Of a DNA stretch of 15,976 nucleotides, positions 6,080 to 13,999 are shown in pieces. Where the stretch lies: positions 1 through 15,976 of the forward strand of contig JBEKZQ010000091.1 of NCBI GenBank assembly GCA_049509675.1, read 5' to 3'. The notes under the pieces were generated by a model. That model searched no databases. It saw only the letters and a list, made by a program, of their open reading frames with translations, and was not told the origin of the DNA. The DNA comes from JBEKZQ01 sp049509675. GTDB lineage: Bacteria > Planctomycetota > Planctomycetia > Pirellulales > Thermoguttaceae. Both the position numbers and the translations under genes were made by a program. Position 1 is the first letter of the stretch; every line of letters starts with the position of its first letter.

Positions 6080-8323
6080 CTATTGCCCCGGCGTCAGTGT
6101 TATGCCGACCCTCGGGTTCCTGACAAACACACGATGCAGACGTACGTCGGTCAGTCCTGCGTCAACATCTTCCTTGTCGGCAAGGCGAAGCTCGCGGGTC
6201 TGGGCCAACATCTCAGTCAGGAAGGCTTCGCCGCCCTGGCCAATGTCGGCGATGGACTTCGCCCCGCCTCCCGGCGTGTACTCAACGCTGTCCAACCTGG
6301 CAGCGCGGGCGCCGGGCGATTGGTTGGCGAACCACTCGCCGCTGCCATGGCATCCTAGCGCGAGCACCTTGGTCTGAGGGTTTCCACCTTTGACGACCAG
6401 AGCGGGAACTCCTTCGTCGCCGCCTACCTGCGTGAAGCAGACCCCCAGGAAGCTCACCCGACCACGGAAACCGTCGATCTCCAGGCCCGGCTCGCCGCGT
6501 TTGCGGGGATGGGCTACGTTGGAACCGTGCAGCGTGAACTCCCCCTGGCCGGTCAGCCGCAGGAAACGTGGCTTGCTGCCGGTCTCGTACCAGATGTCGC
6601 GAGCCAGCAACCGGCCACCGTCCACGATGTCGTAGCTCAAGTGGTTATCGCTGGAGGCGCCGCTCAGGATGACGACGCGGCCTTCGGTCGGCTGGCCCTG
6701 CCGGAGCCGTGGACCGCCGACCACCTTCACGCCGATCTTGTTCCCCCCGTGCCCGCAATCCCGCAGTTGCACTTGCGCCCGCTCCACGCCGTTGACCAGG
6801 TAGCCCACTTCCGTGGCGCCGTCCACTTGGACCTGGTCGAAGAACACTCGCCCGCCGGGCTGATCGCACCCGTCGATCGCCAGGGCGTCGGCCTTACCGG
6901 AGCCGACCAGCACCAGATCCCGAAGCGTTGCACGGCTGGGGCCAACCAGCCTCACGATGGGGCCGCTACCGTCGCCGGTCCACTGCAACTGCGTGTTGTA
7001 GGGGATGCCCTCGCCGACCAACTGCACGTCGCAACCGGCCGGGATGGTGAGCGTGCGGTTGATCGGGTACTGGCCCACGCCGAAGTGAATGATCGGCCGC
7101 TGGCCTGTGAGTTTCGCAGCGGCGTCGATGATTGCCTGGATGGCGGCGGCATCCGATCCCGGACGCACCGCGAAAACCTTCCTGGACAATCGGGAAGGCG
7201 TGCCTGGCAGCGCGGGAATTGCAACCTGGAGTTGTTCCCGGCTGACAGTCCGGTCGGCCATCGCGATCGAACCCGCCTTGAAACTGATCGGCTTCGCCAC
7301 GGTGAACGTGTTCCCCGCCGAGATGACGTGGGCGTTCTGGCCGACAGCCACGGGCCCCTCGGTCACCTCGACCCGGCTGGCGATCGTGTTGTCCAGCAGG
7401 AAGACTGGTCCCAGGTTGCCCACGCGGATGGCCTGCGTGTCGGCCGTGTCGATGATCTGGTTGTCCTGGAAAGTCAGTTGTGCCCCGGCGCCAATGCCAG
7501 CGGCCACGAAGAACGCCTTCGAGCCCGCCGACGTGTTGTGGCGGAAGCTGAAGTAGCCGGTGTTGCCGATGGCGATGTCGGCCTCGGTCGAGCGGCGGAA
7601 GATGCTCTTGTACACATGGAAGTTCCCAGCCCCGTAGCCGTTCGTTGCACCCACGCGGCAGTCCTCGAACAGGCAATACCACATCCACCAGTCCAGCGAA
7701 TTGAAGTTCTGGATGCTAACACCCGCCTTCGAGCAGCGGAGGAACCTGCACCGCTGCACCGAGGTCTCGGCGATGCCCGCCTTGGCTGGGTCGCCCGCCT
7801 CGATGCCGAAGCCCACGTCGCGGAAGACCATGTCGGCGATCTCGTTGGCGGTGACGAACTCCGGCCCGTGGCGGATGGCCGTCTTGGCCTTGCCCCGGCC
7901 GTCGAAGGTCATGCGGCCCAGCTTGCTATACCAAGCGCCGTAGTCGAACATCACGCCGTCCGCCGAACCGTCCCACATGAGGATCGCCTTGTCCGGGGCC
8001 TCGCCCTGGATGTTCAGCCCGATGGCCTCGCGTCCGGGCTTACGGGGCAGTGTCAGCGTGCGGGTGATGCGGTACGTGCCTGCGGGCAGGTAGACCGCCC
8101 GAGTCTGGCCCTTTTCATCCCGCAAGGCGTCGAGGGCCCTCTGGATCGCCACGGTGTCATCGGCTTTGCCGTCGCCGATAGCCTGGAAGTCCCGCTTCAC
8201 GTCGGCCCAGCCCTCAAACGGGCCAACGCACTCTTCAGCCTGCGCAAGCGTGCCGAGAACTCCAAGCAGCGCGGCCAGCAGCAAACCAATATCATAGGTA
8301 CGGTATCTGCCGTCGATCTTCAT
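6080..8323 (-). CDS. Exported double beta-helix pectate-lyase-superfamily protein
   Basis: The 747-aa product begins MKIDGRYRTYDIGLLLAALL with a leader ending near LAQAEE, so it is exported. The start at 8323 is chosen over one 144 bp upstream because of this leader and GGAG about ten bases before it. Residues 36-95 (WADVKRDFQAIGDGKADDT...VYLPAGTYRITRTLTLP) are a textbook beginning of a Pectate_lyase_3-type right-handed beta-helix. A second such beginning, without the DFGA-like segment, is at about 384-440 (VFAVRPGSDAAAIQAIIDAA...YPINRTLTIPAGCDVQLVGEG). Two helices in tandem recall the GH55-like architecture. Many N/D/G-rich turns (NTGYFSFRHNT, FQDNQIIDT) follow. It is probably a polysaccharide-binding or -cleaving protein; substrate and catalytic residues are not readable. 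It is the last gene of a three-gene minus-strand row of secreted proteins. Confidence 0.85.
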   Translation of the reverse strand: MKIDGRYRTYDIGLLLAALLGVLGTLAQAEECVGPFEGWADVKRDFQAIGDGKADDTVAIQRALDALRDEKGQTRAVYLPAGTYRITRTLTLPRKPGREAIGLNIQGEAPDKAILMWDGSADGVMFDYGAWYSKLGRMTFDGRGKAKTAIRHGPEFVTANEIADMVFRDVGFGIEAGDPAKAGIAETSVQRCRFLRCSKAGVSIQNFNSLDWWMWYCLFEDCRVGATNGYGAGNFHVYKSIFRRSTEADIAIGNTGYFSFRHNTSAGSKAFFVAAGIGAGAQLTFQDNQIIDTADTQAIRVGNLGPVFLLDNTIASRVEVTEGPVAVGQNAHVISAGNTFTVAKPISFKAGSIAMADRTVSREQLQVAIPALPGTPSRLSRKVFAVRPGSDAAAIQAIIDAAAKLTGQRPIIHFGVGQYPINRTLTIPAGCDVQLVGEGIPYNTQLQWTGDGSGPIVRLVGPSRATLRDLVLVGSGKADALAIDGCDQPGGRVFFDQVQVDGATEVGYLVNGVERAQVQLRDCGHGGNKIGVKVVGGPRLRQGQPTEGRVVILSGASSDNHLSYDIVDGGRLLARDIWYETGSKPRFLRLTGQGEFTLHGSNVAHPRKRGEPGLEIDGFRGRVSFLGVCFTQVGGDEGVPALVVKGGNPQTKVLALGCHGSGEWFANQSPGARAARLDSVEYTPGGGAKSIADIGQGGEAFLTEMLAQTRELRLADKEDVDAGLTDVRLHRVFVRNPRVGITLTPGQ

Positions 8324-8382
8324 TTCATCTGCTCTCCACCAGTGCTCTGCCGTAATCGCCTGGCTGACGCCCGGCTCCGATT

Positions 8383-8428
8383 GTCGGCCTGTCACATACT
8401 GATGATCGTATCCGCAGCACAGGCCGAC
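8383..8428. repeat. 10-bp perfect inverted repeat in the gap before the double beta-helix gene
   Basis: GTCGGCCTGT at 8383-8392 is perfectly inverted as ACAGGCCGAC at 8419-8428 around a 26-base loop with its own short ATAC/GTAT pair. It lies about 60 bp upstream of the gene starting at 8323, in the 227-bp gap after the 596-aa gene. No T run follows, so it is not a typical intrinsic terminator. It could fold in the transcript between the two genes. Confidence 0.5.
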
Positions 8429-8550
8429 TGCAACTTTCCCACCGACAACGCGATCAGGCGTCAGCACTCATGCCCAAGGTTACGTGGGCCTCTTGCGCCA
8501 ACACATCAAGAAGGAGGACTCAAGGGCGACATTGTCGAGGCAGGATGGCG

Positions 8551-10341
8551 CTAGCGGCTTGCTGTTCCGCCGCCCAGTTCGACAGGCCACATGGAGCGGC
8601 TGCAACCAATGTGCGATGGAGGCTGGACGATCGAGCGAATTTCGTCGGGCAGCGGCTCCGCCTTCGGCAGCCCGTCCCGCGTCCGCAACGTGAAGCCGGT
8701 CCCCCGCTGTTGGAAATCCACGCCGACGAGCGCCGAATGGACGTCCTCCCCGAACCGCTCCCGCCACTCAACAAGCGTGTTGTCGGGGTTCCAGCTATGC
8801 CGCATGGTCGGTGTCCAACTCGTGTCGGCATAGACATTGTAGTCCGAATGGTTGGACGTGACCATGCGCGTGTACGGGGCTGCATCGCGGCAGCCCATGA
8901 AGAGCGTCAGGTCGCAGCCCCGCGTCAACGTGTCGGCCGTCACATAGTTTCGCACAAGGAGGTTGTTCTGCACGCGGACATTCTCCAACGGCCAGTCGTC
9001 GCCGCGAGGCATGCAGATAATGCCGCTTTCGTTGCAGGCCACGGTGTTGTGGACGATCCATGTGTTCTGCGAACCGGAGATGTAGATCCCCCGGCCGCGA
9101 TTGGCATAGACCAGGTTGTCGGCGATGATCCCGCCCTTCTTATTGATCTCGAAAAAGATGCCCGCACCGTCGTTGTGATGGCAGACGTTGCCGAGGATGC
9201 GGATGTCGCCGTTTTCGGAGTCGAACCAAATGCCGTCCGAGGCGATGTTGTAGGCGGCCTCGCAGTTCCGCACGGTGCAGCGGAGATTGGCAGGGATGCA
9301 CTTCATGCCCCCGCAGTGCCAACCGGCGTGGAACCGGCGGTAGTTGTTGAACAACAGGCTGCAGCGCTCGACCAGGCAGTCCTGGCACTCACCCATCCCC
9401 AGGCCCGTGTTGCCGTTGCAGGACAGGTCGCAGTTGCGGAGGGTACAGTCTCGGCACCTCCCCATGCTCAGGCCGCAGAAATCGCTCAGATGGAAACGGC
9501 AATCCTCCACGGTCACCCGCTCGCAGTTGCCAATGGAGACCATCGACCACTGCCCGCCCGGCTGGCGGTTGTGGCGGAACTCCAGGCCCCGGAGGACAAC
9601 GTCGTGGACCTTCTCGGCCGTGAGCAGGAAGCCGCGAACGCCGACCTCAATACTGAACCAGCCCGGCTCGCCCGCCATTTTCAGATACAGGGTCTGGTCG
9701 GCCGGATCGAAGAAGAACGAATCCTGGACCAGGTCGTCCACACCCCGGCCGATGGTCGCCAGTTGCAGACAGTCCTCGTTCTTGTAGATCGGGTCGGCGC
9801 CGATTCGCTGGAGCGGCCTGTCGTCGTTCACGAAAACCTGCGATACCCAGCGTCGGGACTTGTCCTGGTAGCAGCCCTGAAATCGCGCATCGGTGAAGTA
9901 CGGCTCGTCGAGCGGGATCTTCCACACGTCGGCGAACGCATTGGGATAGGGTTCCTTGCGCCCGGTCTTCCCGGCAAGCCGGGTCCATGGGCCACGGACC
10001 ACCTCCGAACCCTTGACCACGACGCGACTGCCGGGTGCAGCGGCCAGCGTGATCGGTTGACCCGGTTCGCCGGAGACCTTTACGTCGATATTCTCGCGGT
10101 ACACGCCCGAGTGGACCAGGACCGTGTCGCCCGGCTTCAGTTCCTTGGCCGCCGCCGCCCGCGCGATCGTTTTCCATGGGGCCGCTTCGGTCCCTGGATT
10201 GCTGTCCGCAGCCGTTCGCACGGCCTGGGCCACGTGGTAGGTGGCGGCCGAAACGTCGCCTCTGCTGAGGATCGCCGCTGTAAGGTGGGCAAAGCCCACG
10301 AAGAAACTCGTCCGTCGGCGCCAACGGTGCTTCACGATCAT
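8551..10341 (-). CDS. Exported right-handed parallel beta-helix protein
   Basis: The 596-aa product has a basic N-terminus and hydrophobic leader (MIVKHRWRRRTSFFVGFAHL, cut near VSAATYHV). Residues about 35-90 (YHVAQAV...PWKTIARAAAAKELKPGDTVLV, HSGVYRENIDV) match the start of DUF1565/NosD-like beta-helix proteins. Repeated coils follow with CRxCxLRNCxLxxN patterns (C-R-D-C-T-L-R-N-C, C-Q-D-C-L-V-E-R-C-S) and ladders such as NVCHHNDGAGIFFEINKKGG and NLVYANRGRGIYIS. An unusually Cys-rich middle suggests a cysteine ladder. It is likely a secreted polysaccharide lyase or binding protein; the catalytic site is not identifiable by eye. Its ATG overlaps the stop of the upstream 707-aa gene (ATGA), implying coupled translation. 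The last 40 residues look less ordered than the rest. Confidence 0.85.
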   Translation of the reverse strand: MIVKHRWRRRTSFFVGFAHLTAAILSRGDVSAATYHVAQAVRTAADSNPGTEAAPWKTIARAAAAKELKPGDTVLVHSGVYRENIDVKVSGEPGQPITLAAAPGSRVVVKGSEVVRGPWTRLAGKTGRKEPYPNAFADVWKIPLDEPYFTDARFQGCYQDKSRRWVSQVFVNDDRPLQRIGADPIYKNEDCLQLATIGRGVDDLVQDSFFFDPADQTLYLKMAGEPGWFSIEVGVRGFLLTAEKVHDVVLRGLEFRHNRQPGGQWSMVSIGNCERVTVEDCRFHLSDFCGLSMGRCRDCTLRNCDLSCNGNTGLGMGECQDCLVERCSLLFNNYRRFHAGWHCGGMKCIPANLRCTVRNCEAAYNIASDGIWFDSENGDIRILGNVCHHNDGAGIFFEINKKGGIIADNLVYANRGRGIYISGSQNTWIVHNTVACNESGIICMPRGDDWPLENVRVQNNLLVRNYVTADTLTRGCDLTLFMGCRDAAPYTRMVTSNHSDYNVYADTSWTPTMRHSWNPDNTLVEWRERFGEDVHSALVGVDFQQRGTGFTLRTRDGLPKAEPLPDEIRSIVQPPSHIGCSRSMWPVELGGGTASR

Positions 10342-12461
10342 GGATTCCTCTCCCGCGCAGTCAACTCATACAACTCCACGTCGTCGAACCAAGCCGCGTC
10401 GTCTGCCGTTCTCTGGCCACCAACGCCCAGCAGGATCAACAGCCGTCCAACTCCCTCCGGCACTTCCACCACCCCGAACAGTTCCTGCCATTTGTCCGAC
10501 GCAGGCTCGCAATAGAAGAGCCGATCCTGGTTCTCGGCGGTCCATCGGCCCTCCGCCATCTGCCAGCGGACCCGCAGCCATGTGTTGCCGTTGCCATGCG
10601 TCTTGCACACGGCCCGAACGGCGTAGCGCTGACCCGGGGCCGCCTTGTACGTCTGGAGAAAGCAGCCGTCCGCAACGTGGGTCGCCTTGGCAGAGCCTTT
10701 GCCCGCAGCCCCAGCTTCCCGATCCCAGGTGAAGGTTCCCTTCGAGTCCTCTCGTTGCCAGGCACTCCAACCGGCAGGCGGGCCGCCCTCGCGCCATCGT
10801 TGTTCGGCGCCATCCCGCGACTTGGCTGTGGGCGAACCGAAGTCGCCGTTGCGGGTCAGGTTCAGCAACTTTCCGGCCACTCTTGCTCGCGCCATTTCCG
10901 TCCGGGCGTAATCCAGCGGATCGCGGGCATATCGGAGTGCCTGCTCGGAGCCGGGGAGCGCTTCGGGCCAGCTCTTCTGTTGGACGCCCTTGTTCGGCGT
11001 CGGCCACCAACGGAACCGCTCGCCGTAGACCCACACATACTCGTCGGCGGCAGAAAGCGCTGCTGACGTGTTGGCACGCAGACGCTCGACACGCGGACCG
11101 CCCAGGCCGTCGATGTACCAGGGCGAGTCCTTGAGATTCCAGTAGGCGTCGAGGTAAATGCCGTAGCTCACCTGGACTTGGGCACGGTACTTGGGCCGGT
11201 TCTCGCGTGAAACCAATTCCTGGCAAGTCCCCTTGATCTGCGTGGCTGATTCCAGGAATTGTTCACGGCTGTTGTAGAGATAGGCCGATTCGCAGCCATC
11301 GACGAGCGTTACCGTGGGCGGCACCACGTCGAGCCAACCATCGATCATCGCCGGATATAGCCCGTAGCCTTGTGCCGCCAAGGCGGGCTTCGGATCGGCC
11401 CGGCCGGTCGCTGTCGCGCAGACGCTGTTCATGAAGTAGCAGAAGATCGTGATCCCCGGGTACTCCTCAACGGCGGCCTGCATCACCTGGCGGCCCCGCT
11501 GGCGGGCCTTCGCCGCATACTCGTTGAACGTGTGCTCGTTCCGCTGTGGCTGGGCGGCGTAGCTGAACTGCGAGTGCGGCGGCGTGTACGGTTCGGGGTC
11601 GAAGAGCAGTCCCTTTACGCCTGAGTGTTTGACGAACCAGGCAGCGATCCGCCAATGCTCGATGATCCGCTGCCAGCCCTCATCGTCGAACCAGTCGATG
11701 TTCCCCGGGTTGGCCCCGATGGAGACAAAGTTGTCGGTGAAGCGGGTGAACTTGCAGGAACGGAGCTGATCGACGCTCGCCTGGAACCACTCCCGTTGCC
11801 ACTTTTCGTTGGCGAAAGTCTCACGAAGCAAGCATGGTTTGCCATCGGTCGTGCGGCCGGTCACCTCAAGTACCACGCCGTCGAATGGTCGCTTCTCCAT
11901 CTCGGCCAGGTGCTTCACAAGTTGCTCGGCGTCCGGGTGATCCCAGCCGGTGGCGATGAGCTTCTTGCGGATGCGCACGTCGGGCGGCTCGGCCCGGAGG
12001 GAATTGCCCCCCAGAAAGCTCCTCCCGCCGTTGAGCGCCTGCCAGTGGTAGCCGTCGCTGCTGCGAGCCAGGTGCAAGCCGTCTTCTCCGTTGCCGACGA
12101 AATAGAAGAAAAGGAGGCAGTCTTCGGACGACGCAGACCTGGTCGAGGTCACGCCCACGAGATTCTCCAAGATCCGCTGCTTCACTTGTTCGCCTTGTAC
12201 GGCAACTCCCTTGCCGTTGAAGTGGACGCCGTCCCCGGACCAGTATTCGGGATGGTCCTTCACCAGCCCGTAGAGATCGTTCACGGTAATCGAATCGCCG
12301 ATCAAAAGCACTCGGGGCAGCTTGGTGCCGTTGGCGTCGGGAATCCAGACGTTGCACCACTCGATTGCCTCTCGGGAGAGGTGCGGCTCTTCGGCGTGGA
12401 TTGCCGCCGTAACCATGATTGCCGTCGTTGCCGCCAAACAGCAGTGAAATAGGCACTTCAT
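10338..12461 (-). CDS. Mosaic secreted protein: collapsed SGNH, GH43-like piece, TIM-barrel-like protein
   Basis: The start at 12461 is set by GAGGAAG eight bases upstream and a leader (MKCLFHCCLAATTAIMVTAA). Residues 33-101 hold the first SGNH esterase block (EWCNVWIPD...LPRVLLIGDSIT, Ser57) joined straight to the last block (VNDLYGLVKDHPEYWSGDGVHF, Asp77 and His80). The roughly 100 residues normally between them, including the Gly and Asn oxyanion-hole blocks, are absent. Residues 114-150 (LFFYFVGNGEDGLHLARSSD, GYHWQALNGGRSFL) resemble the first blade of a GH43-type propeller. From about 165 (KKLIATGWDHPDAEQLVKHL) to about 540 lies a probable TIM-barrel-like protein with LLFDPEPYTPPHSQF, and the end (about 545-700, NLTRNGDFG...WFDDVELYEL) looks like a carbohydrate-binding jelly-roll (CBM_4_9-like). 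The frame is open throughout. The esterase is probably dead; the third part looks whole. It heads the secreted-protein row. Confidence 0.8.
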   Translation of the reverse strand: MKCLFHCCLAATTAIMVTAAIHAEEPHLSREAIEWCNVWIPDANGTKLPRVLLIGDSITVNDLYGLVKDHPEYWSGDGVHFNGKGVAVQGEQVKQRILENLVGVTSTRSASSEDCLLFFYFVGNGEDGLHLARSSDGYHWQALNGGRSFLGGNSLRAEPPDVRIRKKLIATGWDHPDAEQLVKHLAEMEKRPFDGVVLEVTGRTTDGKPCLLRETFANEKWQREWFQASVDQLRSCKFTRFTDNFVSIGANPGNIDWFDDEGWQRIIEHWRIAAWFVKHSGVKGLLFDPEPYTPPHSQFSYAAQPQRNEHTFNEYAAKARQRGRQVMQAAVEEYPGITIFCYFMNSVCATATGRADPKPALAAQGYGLYPAMIDGWLDVVPPTVTLVDGCESAYLYNSREQFLESATQIKGTCQELVSRENRPKYRAQVQVSYGIYLDAYWNLKDSPWYIDGLGGPRVERLRANTSAALSAADEYVWVYGERFRWWPTPNKGVQQKSWPEALPGSEQALRYARDPLDYARTEMARARVAGKLLNLTRNGDFGSPTAKSRDGAEQRWREGGPPAGWSAWQREDSKGTFTWDREAGAAGKGSAKATHVADGCFLQTYKAAPGQRYAVRAVCKTHGNGNTWLRVRWQMAEGRWTAENQDRLFYCEPASDKWQELFGVVEVPEGVGRLLILLGVGGQRTADDAAWFDDVELYELTARERNP

Positions 12462-12554
12462 TCTTGAATCTTCCTCATGGTTGTGGGTGTGCATGATCCC
12501 GCGATCGCACGCGAGGGCAACGGTCTCATTCTATCGCGCGACGACCGGCGGAGC

Positions 12555-12560
12555 TATAAT
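12555..12560 (+). promoter_or_regulatory. Possible -10 box for the exported flavodoxin gene
   Basis: A perfect TATAAT lies 50 bases before the ATG at 12610 in the 148-bp divergent region. The matching -35 position (about 12532-12537, TATCGC) is poor, so a promoter here would be weak or activator-dependent. The -10 match is seen; its use is inferred. Confidence 0.35.
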
Positions 12561-12609
12561 CGGCTGGTCAACACCCCGCTGTACACCAGCTTCCATGTGG
12601 AGCCCTCCA

Positions 12610-13257
12610 ATGAGGACGTTTCCATCTCCTGAAAGGATCATCTTGTTGATTCTTCTCTCCTTCATCCTCGATGCGCTCGTGTCGGTCTCCCGTGCCGACG
12701 AGGCTACGCCGCCGATCGTTGGGGCTAACACGGCGCCGCGTGTTCTCGTAGCGTACTACTCGCTTACCGGCAACACGGACAAGATGGCTCGCGGCGTTGC
12801 CGAGGGGGTTGGCCGCGTACCAGGCGTGATCGCCGTCGTCAAACAGGTTGGCGAGGTCAGCAAACAGGACTTGGAGGCGGCGGACGGCATCATCCTGGGC
12901 TGCCCGACCTACTACGCCAATATCCCCGGCAAGATGAAGGTCGTCATCGACGATTGGTCGTGGAAAATGAAAGTTGACTTCACGGACAAGGTCGGTGGGG
13001 CATTTTCCACCGGCGGCGGGCAGGTGGGAGGTAAGGAACACGTCGTTACCAGCCTCCTGCTCTTCATGTTGAGCAACCGGATGATCGTTGCTGGCCCGCT
13101 CTATCGGAACGACAAGACCGGCAGCGTCTGGGGCGAACCGGGGTCATCGGCGATGACAGGTCCGCTCGATCCCGGCGTGAGCGAGCAGGAATTGGATGGC
13201 GCCCGCCGCCTGGGAGAGCGGATCGCAAGGATTGTTCACAAAGTGAAGGCACGCTGA
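12610..13257 (+). CDS. Exported flavodoxin / FMN-reductase-like protein
   Basis: The 215-aa product starts at 12610, where GTGGAG stands a few bases upstream, with a signal-like segment (RIILLILLSFILDALVSVSR, cut near RADEATPP). The rest is a short-chain flavodoxin fold: VLVAYYSLTGNTDKMARGVAEG (45-66) with the phosphate-binding S51-L-T-G-N-T56 loop, DGIILGCPTYYANIPGKMK (92-110), and VGGAFSTGGGQVGGKE (128-143), as in WrbA/flavodoxin-type NAD(P)H:quinone or FMN-dependent reductases. Such proteins are normally cytoplasmic, so an exported form is unusual; the hydrophobic segment could instead anchor it with the domain outside. It would need FMN and an electron donor across the membrane. An upstream ATG at 12481 in the same frame is unlikely because the added residues look non-coding. 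It is divergent from the secreted-enzyme row and 128 bp ahead of the esterase fragment. Confidence 0.85.
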   Translation: MRTFPSPERIILLILLSFILDALVSVSRADEATPPIVGANTAPRVLVAYYSLTGNTDKMARGVAEGVGRVPGVIAVVKQVGEVSKQDLEAADGIILGCPTYYANIPGKMKVVIDDWSWKMKVDFTDKVGGAFSTGGGQVGGKEHVVTSLLLFMLSNRMIVAGPLYRNDKTGSVWGEPGSSAMTGPLDPGVSEQELDGARRLGERIARIVHKVKAR

Positions 13258-13365
13258 CCACAACAGGAGTTACAGCTACAGGAGAACTGCTCTATCAGGA
13301 AAGACTGATGGAGTAGACAGGTGACAGGCTGAATTCTTGTGTGAGGCCGGGCAATGGACCTCGTG

Positions 13366-13379
13366 AAGGAGGAGGAGGA
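13366..13379 (+). promoter_or_regulatory. Strong Shine-Dalgarno that sets the esterase start
   Basis: AAGGAGGAGGAGGA precedes the ATG at 13386 by six bases. It is the best ribosome binding site in the window and shows that translation was meant to begin at 13386, although the rest of the esterase reads in another frame. Confidence 0.75.
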
Positions 13380-13385
13380 ACCAAA

Positions 13386-13960
13386 ATGCACCAGAAACCA
13401 GCGATGGCGATGGCTGCCTGCTCATGGCGGCGGCGATGCTCGTCGGCCAAGTCCAGGCCGCACCCGGCGGCGAAGCGCGGGTAGCGCGGATGTTCGCGGA
13501 CAACATGGTCCTGCAGCGCGAGATGCCGGTCCCGGTCTGGGGCTGGGTGGCGCCGGGAACCGCCGTGGAAATCCGTTTCGCTGGACAGACCAAGCAAGGC
13601 ACGGCCGGTCCGGACGGCCGCTGGCAGGTGGTTCTTGACCAGTTGCCGGCCAGTAACGAAGGCCGCAACCTCGACATCCGGATCGGAGACGAGTCGTTCA
13701 GCATCAGGAATGTGTTGGTGGGGGAAGTCTGGATCGCGTCCGGGCAGTCCAACATCGACACCAGCGGCCCGGACGAGGATACCGGCCTGTACCCGCTCTA
13801 CGTCTCCCCCAAGCCGGAAACGGAACTGCCCGAGGTGCGGATCATGCGTCACGGCCTGACCCGATCATCGGAGCCGCTTGCGGACCTGCCGGAGGAAGCG
13901 GTGACGTTCCAGCGGGGCAATACGCTCTGGTCCAACCTGTGGTCAACCATTCGCCGATAA
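13386..13960 (+). pseudogene. Sialate O-acetylesterase, frameshifted and truncated
   Basis: From the ATG at 13386 the frame reads MHQKPAMAMAAC then diverges and stops at a TAG near 13482. Shifting one base near 13415-13420 gives a continuous leader (MHQKPAMAMAA.LLMAAAML, then VGQVQAAPGG) and then RMFADNMVLQREMPVPVWGW, FAGQTKQGTAGPDGRWQVVL and VGEVWIASGQSN. This is the N-terminal beta domain and nucleophile block (GQSN serine) of the secreted sialate O-acetylesterase (SASA) family, which deacetylates sugars. Family members have about 500-650 residues; this stops at 13960 after about 180, lacking the later Asp/His part of the triad. An in-frame ATG at 13424 could give a product without a full leader. 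A single-base read error could explain the shift but not the truncation. Confidence 0.8.
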
Positions 13961-13999
13961 GCCGATCGTATTCGATCCGACTGGCCTTCGTACCGTGAG

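Noticed and set aside
6509..8554. 681-codon plus-strand open frame
   Set aside because: It is exactly antisense to the double beta-helix gene, its translation is rich in His, Asp, Arg and Val without motifs, and the opposite strand has a signal peptide and clear domains.
8470..10515. Second 681-codon plus-strand open frame
   Set aside because: Antisense to the beta-helix gene; the equal length to the previous one is coincidence. Its translation shows no domain or leader.
11625..12452. 275-codon plus-strand open frame
   Set aside because: Antisense shadow of the mosaic secreted gene; no recognisable protein features.
13295..13852. 185-codon minus-strand open frame
   Set aside because: Antisense to the sialate esterase fragment, whose plus-strand reading has a strong ribosome site and family motifs.
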